A DNA stretch of 64,000 bases from Flavobacteriaceae bacterium (GTDB taxonomy: Bacteria; Bacteroidota; Bacteroidia; Flavobacteriales; Flavobacteriaceae), in NCBI GenBank assembly GCA_030148025.1, contig JASBUG010000010.1:62001-126000 (forward strand). Reading direction: 5' to 3'. Positions 25,144 through 34,105 of this stretch are shown piece by piece; positions within the stretch are counted from its first letter, which is position 1; the number at the start of each line of letters is the position of its first letter. The notes under the pieces were generated by a model that saw only the letters and a list, made by a program, of their open reading frames with translations, ran no database searches and was not told the DNA's origin. The position numbers were made by a program, and so were the translations under genes.

Positions 25144-26772
25144 ATGACGAAAGAGATAAATGACAAACCCTTTGTAATAAAAACCAAGACTTTAATAGAC
25201 GAGCTTAAAGCCGTTTGTGCTAGTTATGGTTTGGGTAACGATGGCAACGAATTTAAAATTATCAGTCAGATATTTTTATATAAGTTTCTCAACGATAAGT
25301 TCGCTTCCGAAATAAAACAAGTAAAACCAGAATTAGCTGAGGTTGAACATTGGGAAAAAGAATTGGCTAAAATGGAGGATAACGAATACCAAATGCTACG
25401 TTATCAAATGAGTGACGCCACAGCCTTTTTATTACCGCATCAGCTCATTCCAAATTTATTTGACAGGCAAAACGAACCCGATTTTGCTAAAACCGTTGAC
25501 GACACCTTAGCTGATATATCAGCAACTAACAACGATTTGTTTGCGGTAAAAACCGAAGATGGCCAAAAAATACGGCTCTTTGATCGTATTACAGAGTTTG
25601 TAAGTAGCAAACGCGATGCCTTTGCTGTAGCACTATTTAATAAACTCACCATTTTTAATTTTGAAAATATTATGGGAGAAGGTTTTGACTTTTTCTCAAC
25701 CATTTTCGAGTATCTAATTAAAGATTATAACTCAGATGCTGGTGGAAAGTATGCAGAGTATTACACACCACATGCAGTCTCCGAGATCATTGCTAATATT
25801 TTAGTGCCAAATCCTGTAAAGGATAAGATTATTTACGATCCAAGTGCAGGTTCAGGATCGCTATTAATGAATTTAGCACATGCCATTGGACAAGATAAAT
25901 GTACAGTATATTCACAGGATATTTCACAAAAATCATCCAACTTGTTACGTTTAAATTTGGTGCTTAATAATTTAGTGCATAGTATAGAAAACGTGATACA
26001 AGGTAATACCATGACAGATCCTTATCACAAAAAAGAGGGCAAGCTAAGAACATTTGATTATATAGTATCCAATCCACCATTTAAACTCGATTTTAGCGAC
26101 GATGTAGAAATACTTAAAAAAAAGGAAAACAAAGACCGCTTTTTTGCAGGCATACCCAATGTACCTAAAAAAGCTAAAGACAAAATGGCAATTTACACGC
26201 TGTTTTTACAGCATATTATGTATAGCTTAAACGATACAGGAAAAGCTGCCATTGTGGTGCCAACAGGCTTTATTACAGCGCAAAGCGGTATTGATAAAAA
26301 AATACGTCAAAAACTTGTAGATACTAAGATGTTAGCAGGTGTAGTAAGTATGCCATCTAATATTTTTGCGACTACTGGAACCAATGTCTCTATTGTGTTT
26401 TTAGATAAAGAAAATAAGGAAGATGTAGTATTGATAGATGCCTCAAATTTAGGCACAACCGTTAAGGAAGATAAAAACCAAAAAACACTATTAAGCGAAG
26501 ACGAAGAGTACCAAATTATAAATACGTTTATTAATAAAGAAGCAATTGAAGATTTCTCAGTAGTAGTAAAGTACGACGACATTAAAGTCAAAAAATACAG
26601 CCTTAGTGCAGGACAATATTTTGAAGTGAAAATTGAATATATAGACATTACAGCAGAAGAATTTGATACTAAACTAAAAGGCTTTGAAAATAATTTAGAC
26701 AAGTTATTTACTGAAAGTGATAAGTTGGAAAGTCAAATACAAAGGAATTTTAAATCCTTAAAGTATGAATAG
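25144..26772 (+). CDS. hsdM: Type I DNA adenine methyltransferase subunit M (HsdM)
   Basis: 542 aa. The N-terminal HsdM helical domain (LKAVCASYGLGNDGNEFKI) precedes the N6-adenine MTase domain. The SAM-binding motif DPSAGSGSLL is near residue 231 and the catalytic NPPF near 309 (YIVSNPPFKLDF). Both key motifs are intact, so the enzyme should be active. The last 8 bp overlap hsdS. The family methylates adenines in the bipartite sequence chosen by HsdS. Confidence 0.97.
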   Translation: MTKEINDKPFVIKTKTLIDELKAVCASYGLGNDGNEFKIISQIFLYKFLNDKFASEIKQVKPELAEVEHWEKELAKMEDNEYQMLRYQMSDATAFLLPHQLIPNLFDRQNEPDFAKTVDDTLADISATNNDLFAVKTEDGQKIRLFDRITEFVSSKRDAFAVALFNKLTIFNFENIMGEGFDFFSTIFEYLIKDYNSDAGGKYAEYYTPHAVSEIIANILVPNPVKDKIIYDPSAGSGSLLMNLAHAIGQDKCTVYSQDISQKSSNLLRLNLVLNNLVHSIENVIQGNTMTDPYHKKEGKLRTFDYIVSNPPFKLDFSDDVEILKKKENKDRFFAGIPNVPKKAKDKMAIYTLFLQHIMYSLNDTGKAAIVVPTGFITAQSGIDKKIRQKLVDTKMLAGVVSMPSNIFATTGTNVSIVFLDKENKEDVVLIDASNLGTTVKEDKNQKTLLSEDEEYQIINTFINKEAIEDFSVVVKYDDIKVKKYSLSAGQYFEVKIEYIDITAEEFDTKLKGFENNLDKLFTESDKLESQIQRNFKSLKYE

Positions 26773-28699
26773 GATTGCTTTAAAAGAAATATCAAAATCA
26801 ATAAGTAGTGGATTAACACCTTTAAGGTCAAATAGTAAATTTTGGGAAGGCGGAAATATTCCTTGGGTTAAAACAGAACAGTTAGGAAATAAATATATCT
26901 ATGATTCAAATGAGAAAATCACAGATTATGCACTAAATAATACTACAATAAAACTTAATCCATCAAATACTTTGAGTATTGCAATGTATGGAGAAGGAAA
27001 AACGAGAGGAAGTGTTTCAATCCTAAGAACTGAAACAACTACAAATCAAGCCTGTTGCAACTTATCAATAGATGAAGAAAAAGCATATTATGAGTATGTT
27101 TATTATTTTTTAAAAACACAATATGAAAATTTAAGAAATCTATCTTCAGGAGTTCGAAAAAACTTGAATTCAAATGATATTAAGAATTTTGAGATATCAC
27201 TTCCTGAATCAATTAAAACCCAAAAACAAATCGCCAAAGTCTTATCCGATTTAGATGCCAAAATAGAGGTCAATAACAAAATCAACCAAGAGTTAGAGAA
27301 AATGGCAAAAACCATTTACGACTATTGGTTTGTACAGTTTGATTTTCCAGATCCTAATGGCAAACCCTATAAATCCTCTGGTGGTAAAATGGTCTACAAC
27401 CAAGAACTAAAATGCGAAATTCCTGAGGGTTGGGAAGTGTCTACAATTTCAGATTGGATAGAAAATGGTAAAAATGGAGATTGGGGAAAAGAAGAAGAAC
27501 AAGGAAATTATACAGAAAAAGTGTCTTGTATTCGTGGTGCAGATATAAATGGTTTAAATGGTAAGGGAGAAGTTAAGTCACCAACACGATATATTTTAGA
27601 AAAAAACAATCATAAAATTCTTGAAGTAGGAGATTTAATTATTGAAATTTCAGGAGGAAGTCCAACACAATCTACAGGACGTTTGGCTTTCATAACAAAA
27701 GAAACATTAGATAGATTTGAAAATCCGTTAATCTGTTCCAATTTCTGTAAAGCTGTTACTCTAAAAGATAAAATGTATTTATACAATTTTGTTTATAAAT
27801 GGAACAGAATGTACGACGCAGGAGTGTTATTTGGTTGGGAAGGAAAAACTAGTGGTATAAAAAACCTACTGTTTGAAAACTTTATTACAAATTTTAAAGT
27901 TGTAAAATCACCAAAGGAAATTGTAGAACAGTTTTACAATAAAGTAAAAACTATCCATCAAAAGAAACAAAAGAACCTTTTAGAAAACCAAAAACTAGCA
28001 GCCTTACGGGATTGGTTGTTACCCATGCTCATGAATGGGCAGGTTACGGTTGGTGAGGCTAAGGAAGAGTTGAGGATGGTTGCTGAACCAGGAACAATTT
28101 ATGAAAAAGACAAAGTTTCTTTAGATAATTTATATAACTCGGTTAATTACGATTATGAAGTAGCAACTGTTGTTTTATTGACTAGACAAATATTAAATAG
28201 AACATTTGGCAAAAAATACATTCATAAAATGTTTAGTAATATTCAATTTTTTGAATCATTACCAGTATTTGAAGATCTAGAATTTCAAGAAAACGGTTGG
28301 GGCATGTATTGCCCTATTCTAACAAAAACTATTGAGAATAAAAGGTTTATAATTTTTGAAGATATAAATGACGATATGAGTGTCATTAACTTTAATTATA
28401 AACACATAAAAGAAGTTGCAAATTGGATAAATGCAGAAGAAAATCAAGAGTTTGTTTCTCAAGTAAAACACATGCTAAATATTTATCAAAAATCATTGAT
28501 AAACAAAGATATGAATCGTATAGAGCTTCTTAATACAGTATTGGAATGTATGAATGTTTTAGAGACTGATAGTTTTGATGCAATTTATACTAAAATGGAA
28601 AATTGGGAGATGCGTGAAGAAGGATATCAAAACAAAGCTGAGAAGTTTAATCCAGAAGAAACTAGGCTTATGATTGATTTTATAAAGGAAATTCAATAA
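26765..28699 (+). CDS. hsdS: Type I specificity subunit S (HsdS) with C-terminal extension
   Basis: 644 aa, about 200 longer than a normal HsdS. TRD1 (1-150) is followed by conserved region 1 (KQIAKVLSDLDAKIEVNNKINQELEKMAKTIYDYWFVQFDFP). TRD2 begins with IPEGWEVSTI and ends at conserved region 2 (NLLENQKLAALRDWLLPMLMNGQV, about 400-430). From about 440 to 644 there is an additional mostly helical domain (LLTRQILNRTFGKKYIHKMF..., then WINAEENQEFVSQVK). Its start recalls small helical domains found at the end of other Bacteroidetes S subunits; function unknown. Overlaps hsdM by 8 bp; the next gene starts 17 bp later. Confidence 0.93.
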   Translation: MNRIALKEISKSISSGLTPLRSNSKFWEGGNIPWVKTEQLGNKYIYDSNEKITDYALNNTTIKLNPSNTLSIAMYGEGKTRGSVSILRTETTTNQACCNLSIDEEKAYYEYVYYFLKTQYENLRNLSSGVRKNLNSNDIKNFEISLPESIKTQKQIAKVLSDLDAKIEVNNKINQELEKMAKTIYDYWFVQFDFPDPNGKPYKSSGGKMVYNQELKCEIPEGWEVSTISDWIENGKNGDWGKEEEQGNYTEKVSCIRGADINGLNGKGEVKSPTRYILEKNNHKILEVGDLIIEISGGSPTQSTGRLAFITKETLDRFENPLICSNFCKAVTLKDKMYLYNFVYKWNRMYDAGVLFGWEGKTSGIKNLLFENFITNFKVVKSPKEIVEQFYNKVKTIHQKKQKNLLENQKLAALRDWLLPMLMNGQVTVGEAKEELRMVAEPGTIYEKDKVSLDNLYNSVNYDYEVATVVLLTRQILNRTFGKKYIHKMFSNIQFFESLPVFEDLEFQENGWGMYCPILTKTIENKRFIIFEDINDDMSVINFNYKHIKEVANWINAEENQEFVSQVKHMLNIYQKSLINKDMNRIELLNTVLECMNVLETDSFDAIYTKMENWEMREEGYQNKAEKFNPEETRLMIDFIKEIQ

Positions 28700-28716
28700 T
28701 TTTTATACACCAATAA

Positions 28717-29769
28717 ATGACAGAAATTCTCAAGCTACTAATAGAGAAACCAGAAAACCTAAGAAGATATGTTATTTATTTTTTAAAAATCATCCTTTCT
28801 ATATTAATTGCAACAAGAATTTATAGTTATTTATATGGCTCTTTTGAACCCATATTAATTGGAGATGAAAATTTTTGGAGAGATGCTTATGAGTTCTTTG
28901 TTACTGGTCGAGTATTAATTGTAATTGGTGTATTCCTTTTTTCAAAACATATAATTCTAGAGCTAATATCAACAGTTACGTTTTTTATATTACATCTTAT
29001 TCCAAAATTCATTCGTAAGAAAGAAAATTCTACTTTTAACGGGGAAGAATATGTCTCCATGTTTAAACTTTTTGGGGTTTTGAAAGTAGAAAAGGAAATT
29101 ACTAAAGTACCTGAACCTGGACGAAACTTTCATATGGTAATGAAGTTTATAAAAAGGGTTAAAAAAAGTGACTTACATGCTGCTGTATTTGAAATTAAAA
29201 ATACAAGTATTTTTGAGTTATTCAATCTTTATGTTACTTTCCTATTGATATATTATTTCCTTCTTGATTCTTTTAATCATTCAGTTATAAACTTTATCCT
29301 GATTATTGGTATGGTATTGTTATTTGGAATATTAATAATAGTCGAACAGACATTCAAGATTATAGAAAATGATTATGAGAATTTTGCAAAGCTGTTGAGG
29401 TGGGTTAATCAAGTTCATATAACTGAAGATTATATGAAAAAAAATGACCTAGTTCCCCCAGATGAAAAAAAGTTATCTCAGAGTTGGCCTTATACCGGAG
29501 AAATAATCTTTAATGATGCTTTAATTTTTATCATTCACTATATGGAGGAAATGAGGATAGGCAATCTTTTAAAGAGAATAAGAAGTGAGAACTCCAACGC
29601 ACAAATATTATTGATAACTGACATAAAGTTACCTAAAGGTGTTAGTGTTTATTTAAAAAAGGAATGCATTGAGGTTATAAGATTTGACGATGAAGAGCAA
29701 TTAACCAAAAAGCTGGACAAGGTGTTTTTTAAGGAGTTAACCTATAGAACATCAATAACTAAAAAATAA
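28717..29769 (+). CDS. Four-helix membrane protein of a probable defence cassette
   Basis: 350 aa; I do not recognise the family. Hydrophobic segments lie at about 18-42 (FLKIILSILIATRIY), 65-95 (VLIVIGVFLFSKHIILELI), 168-190 and 195-217 (FILIIGMVLLFGILIIV). Cytoplasmic stretches are about 96-165 and 220-350. The C-terminal part (NAQILLITDIKLPKGVSVYLKKECIEVIRFDDEEQL) has an alternating strand/helix pattern seen at the end of restriction-endonuclease-like folds, but no full catalytic motif is visible. It is 5 bp upstream of the ATPase gene, so the products are likely made together and may anchor or trigger it at the membrane. Confidence 0.6.
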   Translation: MTEILKLLIEKPENLRRYVIYFLKIILSILIATRIYSYLYGSFEPILIGDENFWRDAYEFFVTGRVLIVIGVFLFSKHIILELISTVTFFILHLIPKFIRKKENSTFNGEEYVSMFKLFGVLKVEKEITKVPEPGRNFHMVMKFIKRVKKSDLHAAVFEIKNTSIFELFNLYVTFLLIYYFLLDSFNHSVINFILIIGMVLLFGILIIVEQTFKIIENDYENFAKLLRWVNQVHITEDYMKKNDLVPPDEKKLSQSWPYTGEIIFNDALIFIIHYMEEMRIGNLLKRIRSENSNAQILLITDIKLPKGVSVYLKKECIEVIRFDDEEQLTKKLDKVFFKELTYRTSITKK

Positions 29770-29774
29770 TACGT

Positions 29775-31712
29775 ATGAGATTAGCGGCAGTTTTTATAGA
29801 AAATCACGATTATGACCATGGGGGATATACTATAAATTTTGGTGGAAAATTCTACTATGATTTGAAATTTGGAGATGGAACTACAAGAATAAAAAGAAGC
29901 CGTAACGAAAATTTTTTAAACAATTTTTTTGATGAAACCGGTACTGTTACAAATGTATCTGCCATTGTTGGTAATAATGGCAGTGGAAAAACAACTATTA
30001 TTTATGAGGTTTTAAAAGCTTTGAACGAAGATTTTCAACCAAGCTTTGCTTTTTGGGAAGAAGATGAAAAATGCTATTTCAATAATTACAATTTAAATGT
30101 ACCCAATATTCACTTAGAAGGAAATTGGGAAGGAGGTTCATACCAAACTAATAAACAAGTTGGTACTATTTATTTTTCACCTTATTTAGATCATAAAGTA
30201 AATGCTATTGGAATTGACATTAGTGCGGATAGATATTTGAGAGAAGATCTAGTAAATATTCATTCAACTTTTGATGCAAATAAACAAGTTATAATTTCTG
30301 AAAGGCTTAAAAGGGCAGACTATAAAAGATTTATAAACTTTCAAAAATCTAAATTCTCAAGTAAAATTAAAAAGGAATATGGTCTATTCAATGATGAAAT
30401 GTATCGAGTTGTTTTTACAAGGCATCATATTAATGCAAATAGGACTGACGGTCTTTCGCTCGAAAATACACCCTTGGACTTCCAAGTTTATTTAAAAATA
30501 CTTTATGTTAAAATTCAAGATGAGTATGACTCTTTTGATCGTAATTGGTCTAAAGATTCTGATCTTTACGAGTTAAACAAGAAGCAGTTTAAAAATATTC
30601 TATTAATGGATATTTTTTGCTTGTTGATAAAATTAATGGAAAAGCATAATACTTTTCTTCATGAGGGACACTTTATTGATGAATTAGAGATGAAATCATT
30701 GATAGAAGAAGAACCAAAAGCAATCGACATGCTAAAGTATTGGTTGGATAATTATTATTATTCTAAATGGGATAGAAACCCATTACCTGATAGAGAAGTT
30801 ATTAAAATACTAGACTATTTATATGAATACATTGATGGTTTAACATTTTCTAAAGAAGGTAATTACTTAAACTGGTCATCTCAATCTCTATTTTTTGAAG
30901 AGGAAAAACTCAATGAATTATTAGATTTAAATGAGGAATTATTAATTGCATTAAATAAATATTATCTGCAAAATGAAACGGAAGATAGATATGAATTTCT
31001 GTCGGTTAGTGAGTTACAACATTTTGCAAGTCCAGAATTTGCGGATCGAAGACTAAGCTCAGGTGAAACGGCTTTACTAAATCTTTATAGTAGAATCTAT
31101 GATTACTTTTCTAGGCACATTATAAACTATAAGGCTGTACAAAAAAAAGATTATTATTTATTATTTCTTGATGAAGCGGATTTAGGTTATCACCCTTCTT
31201 GGAAACGCTCATTTGTGAATTCAATTATAGAATTCTCAAAAGATTTTTTTAAAGAGATTGGAGCGAAGATTCAGATTATTTTCACAACCCATGATGCGAT
31301 CTCGTTAAGTGACATACCAAACACAAATGTAGTATATCTTCATTCAAATAGTCCAAAGAGGGTTTTGGACAAGGAAAGTGATCTCAGGCCTAGAACAACA
31401 TTTGCTGCTAATGTAAATGATTTATTAGGACACTCTTTCTTCTTAGAAGATTTATTAATTGGTGATTTCGCAAATTCGAAAATTGAATCTGTAATTAAAT
31501 GGATAAATGATAACAGAGACAAAAATGGCGACTTTAATCCTGACGAGTTCAGAGATGCAAAAAAAATAATCAGCACAATTGAAGAGCCTGTTTTGAGGAA
31601 TAAATTAGCCGATATGTTAAGTGATATAGAGGTAGATAATGAATTTATTGAAAATATGATTCAAAAGCAATCAGATTATTTAAATGATGTTTTAAAAAGA
31701 AGAAAAAGGTGA
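29775..31712 (+). CDS. ABC/SMC-like AAA ATPase (PtuA/OLD-like) of a probable defence cassette
   Basis: 645 aa. Walker A GNNGSGKT at 66-73. The ABC signature LSSGET lies near 427, Walker B with catalytic Glu near 462 (LLFLDEADLGYHPSWKR) and the H-loop TTHD near 503. A long insertion between Walker A and the signature lacks strong coiled coil. This domain order matches RecF/SMC-like ATPases of phage-defence systems such as Septu PtuA, OLD and retron effectors. There is no Toprim domain, which argues against OLD. The GTGA overlap with the following HNH nuclease gene supports a PtuA/PtuB-like pair. Confidence 0.8.
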   Translation: MRLAAVFIENHDYDHGGYTINFGGKFYYDLKFGDGTTRIKRSRNENFLNNFFDETGTVTNVSAIVGNNGSGKTTIIYEVLKALNEDFQPSFAFWEEDEKCYFNNYNLNVPNIHLEGNWEGGSYQTNKQVGTIYFSPYLDHKVNAIGIDISADRYLREDLVNIHSTFDANKQVIISERLKRADYKRFINFQKSKFSSKIKKEYGLFNDEMYRVVFTRHHINANRTDGLSLENTPLDFQVYLKILYVKIQDEYDSFDRNWSKDSDLYELNKKQFKNILLMDIFCLLIKLMEKHNTFLHEGHFIDELEMKSLIEEEPKAIDMLKYWLDNYYYSKWDRNPLPDREVIKILDYLYEYIDGLTFSKEGNYLNWSSQSLFFEEEKLNELLDLNEELLIALNKYYLQNETEDRYEFLSVSELQHFASPEFADRRLSSGETALLNLYSRIYDYFSRHIINYKAVQKKDYYLLFLDEADLGYHPSWKRSFVNSIIEFSKDFFKEIGAKIQIIFTTHDAISLSDIPNTNVVYLHSNSPKRVLDKESDLRPRTTFAANVNDLLGHSFFLEDLLIGDFANSKIESVIKWINDNRDKNGDFNPDEFRDAKKIISTIEEPVLRNKLADMLSDIEVDNEFIENMIQKQSDYLNDVLKRRKR

Positions 31713-32692
31713 TTTTCATAGACCCTTACAGCCCAAAAATTGTCGAAGCTAGGAAACAGCATATGGAAAAATTATTACCGGTTGTTCTTTCTAGAGTCGA
31801 TGCATTACCTATGGGGGATTTAAAAAACTTCCTTAACGAATTTAGAGTCAGGAGAATTATATCTGATTTTCCTGATAAATTAGTGGGACATCATGAAGAT
31901 TGGCTGAATGCAATAAATGTTACCAGTTTACAGATATGGCAAGAATACCTTCTGGCAAAAAAAAGACAGCCACGGCATAGGACTGTTCAACAAGCTAATC
32001 TTATTTTAAGCCACAATTCTATCATAGAGGAAGTGCAATCTGTTTTTAAATATACGAAAGGTTTTGTTAAAAAGGAATCCCCTTATTCGGCTTATGATTT
32101 AGCCGAAAAATTAAATGTAAACTCTTGTGTGTATTGCAATCGAATTTATACTAAAACAGTTGTTAAACCTTCAAAAATAACAAGACCTGAATTTGATCAT
32201 TGGTACCCCAAAAGCGCTTATCCTTTATTGGCTTTGTCATTTTACAATTTAATTCCAAGTTGTCATATTTGCAATAGCAGTGTTAAATCTACCACTTTGA
32301 TGAACACTAATGACTTTTTACATCCTTACATTCCTGAGAAAATTGACTTAAAATTTAGTTATTGGATTGAAAGTCTAAACAAATATTTATTTTATATAAA
32401 AAGACCTTTCCCCTCAAAAGAGCACAATACTGTTCAAGCGTTCAAAATAGAAGAAATATATGAGACCCATAGAGATGAAATTAATGATTTAATAAGACTG
32501 CGGAAATTATACTCTGTAGACTATTTGTTAAAACTAAAACATCTTCTTTCTTCTGTGGACAATAATGTTTCTATGGAAGAGCTCTATAGATTGGCTTTTG
32601 GCACACATTATAAAGAGGAAAATTTTTTAAAAAGACCTTTAAGTAAAATGAAAAGGGATATTCTTGAAGAGCTAGGTATGATATTAAATTAA
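31709..32692 (+). CDS. HNH endonuclease (PtuB-like) of a probable defence cassette
   Basis: 327 aa starting at GTG within the ATPase stop (GTGA overlap), a tightly coupled start. The HNH site is complete: zinc ligands C140-x2-C143 (NSCVYCNR), D163-H164 in PEFDHWYPKS, N180 in SFYNLIPSC and C185-x2-C188. An N-terminal 120-residue helical region may contact the ATPase; the C-terminal 120 residues are helical. Septu PtuB proteins are HNH nucleases paired with an ATPase in this way, but PtuB is often smaller and Septu normally lacks the neighbours seen here. Confidence 0.82.
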   Translation: MIFIDPYSPKIVEARKQHMEKLLPVVLSRVDALPMGDLKNFLNEFRVRRIISDFPDKLVGHHEDWLNAINVTSLQIWQEYLLAKKRQPRHRTVQQANLILSHNSIIEEVQSVFKYTKGFVKKESPYSAYDLAEKLNVNSCVYCNRIYTKTVVKPSKITRPEFDHWYPKSAYPLLALSFYNLIPSCHICNSSVKSTTLMNTNDFLHPYIPEKIDLKFSYWIESLNKYLFYIKRPFPSKEHNTVQAFKIEEIYETHRDEINDLIRLRKLYSVDYLLKLKHLLSSVDNNVSMEELYRLAFGTHYKEENFLKRPLSKMKRDILEELGMILN

Positions 32693-32702
32693 CTGAATAT
32701 AA

Positions 32703-33692
32703 ATGATTATAAAAGAAACTGGTCAAGACTATTCAATTTTAAATCGCTTTTCCCTTTTAGGTAAGAACGAAGTAGCTTTATCTAAAGGTTTTGCTTTTCT
32801 AATTGGTAAAGAAAGAGAAGCTTTATTTATACTTTTAAGGCGTTTGGGAATTAGAATTAAAAACACTGAACAAAATTTTAGAAAAATATTTATTGAAGTA
32901 GAACGTAAAAGAGATAGAAATAGAACTGATATAGAAATTACATATCCTAATCAATTTCACATAATTATCGAGTGTAAAGTAAAAAAGGGGAAAGTAACTG
33001 AACAGCGTACACAATACATTAGAGACTTTGATCATGACTGTCCGCAAAACATTTTATGTTTTATTACACAAGAAAGAGATTCAATAAAACAAAACATAGA
33101 TAATGTTGACGTTTTTTATTTAGGTTGGCTAGAGATTATTAACTTATATACTTCTCGTAAACTCCATTCGATCCCTCTAATAAAGGAATTTTCACAATAT
33201 GCTTTAAGAACATATAATATGAATGAACAAAAAGAGATTTTAATTCAGGATTTATCTGATCCACAGGAAATGGACAGGTATAAAAGTTTTAATGTTTATA
33301 GAAGGAATGAAACCTTTGGAATACCACTATATTTTGCTCCACACTTTACAAGGAATGCAAATCAACCAGAAGGAATTGGCATAAGTTATTTGTCAAAAGT
33401 CTTAGGGACTTTAACCATGAGACCAAATGAAGCTAATAATGTCTTTACGGAACTTGCAAAATTTAGTGAAAATGAAAATTTAAGAAAGTTGTGGGCTGAA
33501 GGAGTTAAACTAGATAAGGAAGATAGAATCTACACATACTATTTTCTAGATGATCCTATTAAGCTAAATAAGCCTCTTAAAAAAGATCCGGGTATTGAAA
33601 AAGGGCGCGGGAAGAATTGGATAGCTGCCGCTATTCCTCCCAATAGATGTGTTAGCTTTAAAGAGTTTACTAGAAGGATGATGATGGAATAA
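32703..33692 (+). CDS. PD-(D/E)XK nuclease-family protein of a probable defence cassette
   Basis: 329 aa. The motif D76-x-E ... E90-C91-K92 (in RTDIEIT and FHIIIECKVKK) is the PD-(D/E)XK catalytic signature, followed by a helix with Gln (TEQRTQYIRDF) typical of this fold. An N-terminal helix segment (SKGFAFLIGKEREALFILLRRLG) precedes it. The C-terminal half (about 200-329) is unassigned. It begins 10 bp after the HNH gene, so a second nuclease is encoded in the same run. It could be an additional effector or a restriction enzyme in its own right. Confidence 0.72.
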   Translation: MIIKETGQDYSILNRFSLLGKNEVALSKGFAFLIGKEREALFILLRRLGIRIKNTEQNFRKIFIEVERKRDRNRTDIEITYPNQFHIIIECKVKKGKVTEQRTQYIRDFDHDCPQNILCFITQERDSIKQNIDNVDVFYLGWLEIINLYTSRKLHSIPLIKEFSQYALRTYNMNEQKEILIQDLSDPQEMDRYKSFNVYRRNETFGIPLYFAPHFTRNANQPEGIGISYLSKVLGTLTMRPNEANNVFTELAKFSENENLRKLWAEGVKLDKEDRIYTYYFLDDPIKLNKPLKKDPGIEKGRGKNWIAAAIPPNRCVSFKEFTRRMMME

Positions 33693-33713
33693 TAATGGCA
33701 TAAAAAAACAAAT

Positions 33714-34103
33714 ATGAAACTTGTACTTAAAGACACCACATTAACAGGAGACATTCTCAATCAAATTACCATAGCAGTAGAAAACGAAAGAACTACTGTA
33801 AAAGAGCTAATTGCTGCAAGAGTAACATCTGAAGTAACATCCTTTAACGAAAAACAACCAGAGGTTTTTAAAGGCTTAATTCAACCTTCCGAAACGGAAA
33901 AGATTCTCAATGGGTTCAGACTAAAAAAGAAAAAAAAGATTGATGTTGAACAGCAAATTTTAATTGCCTATGATGCATTTCAGAAAAACGGTTATTTCAT
34001 TCTTATAGATGATGAGCAAGCTACAGAGCTTGAACAGGAAGTTCTAATTAGTAAGGACACCTCTGTACACTTTATTAAGCTAACTCCATTAATAGGCGGT
34101 TAA
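33714..34103 (+). CDS. Small protein of unknown function paired with DUF4132 gene
   Basis: 129 aa with no signal or TM segment, rich in Glu, Lys and Thr. An N-terminal beta/helix stretch (LKDTTLTGDILNQITIAVENERTTVKELIAARV) is followed by a helical part with a lysine run (FRLKKKKKID). It starts 21 bp after the nuclease gene and ends 2 bp before the DUF4132 gene, so the two are probably an obligate pair. I do not recognise a domain. Confidence 0.6.
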   Translation: MKLVLKDTTLTGDILNQITIAVENERTTVKELIAARVTSEVTSFNEKQPEVFKGLIQPSETEKILNGFRLKKKKKIDVEQQILIAYDAFQKNGYFILIDDEQATELEQEVLISKDTSVHFIKLTPLIGG

Positions 34104-34105
34104 CT

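Noticed and set aside
29775-31712. OLD-family nuclease
   Set aside because: No Toprim domain follows the ATPase; catalytic nuclease motifs are in the separate next gene, favouring a PtuA/PtuB-like arrangement.
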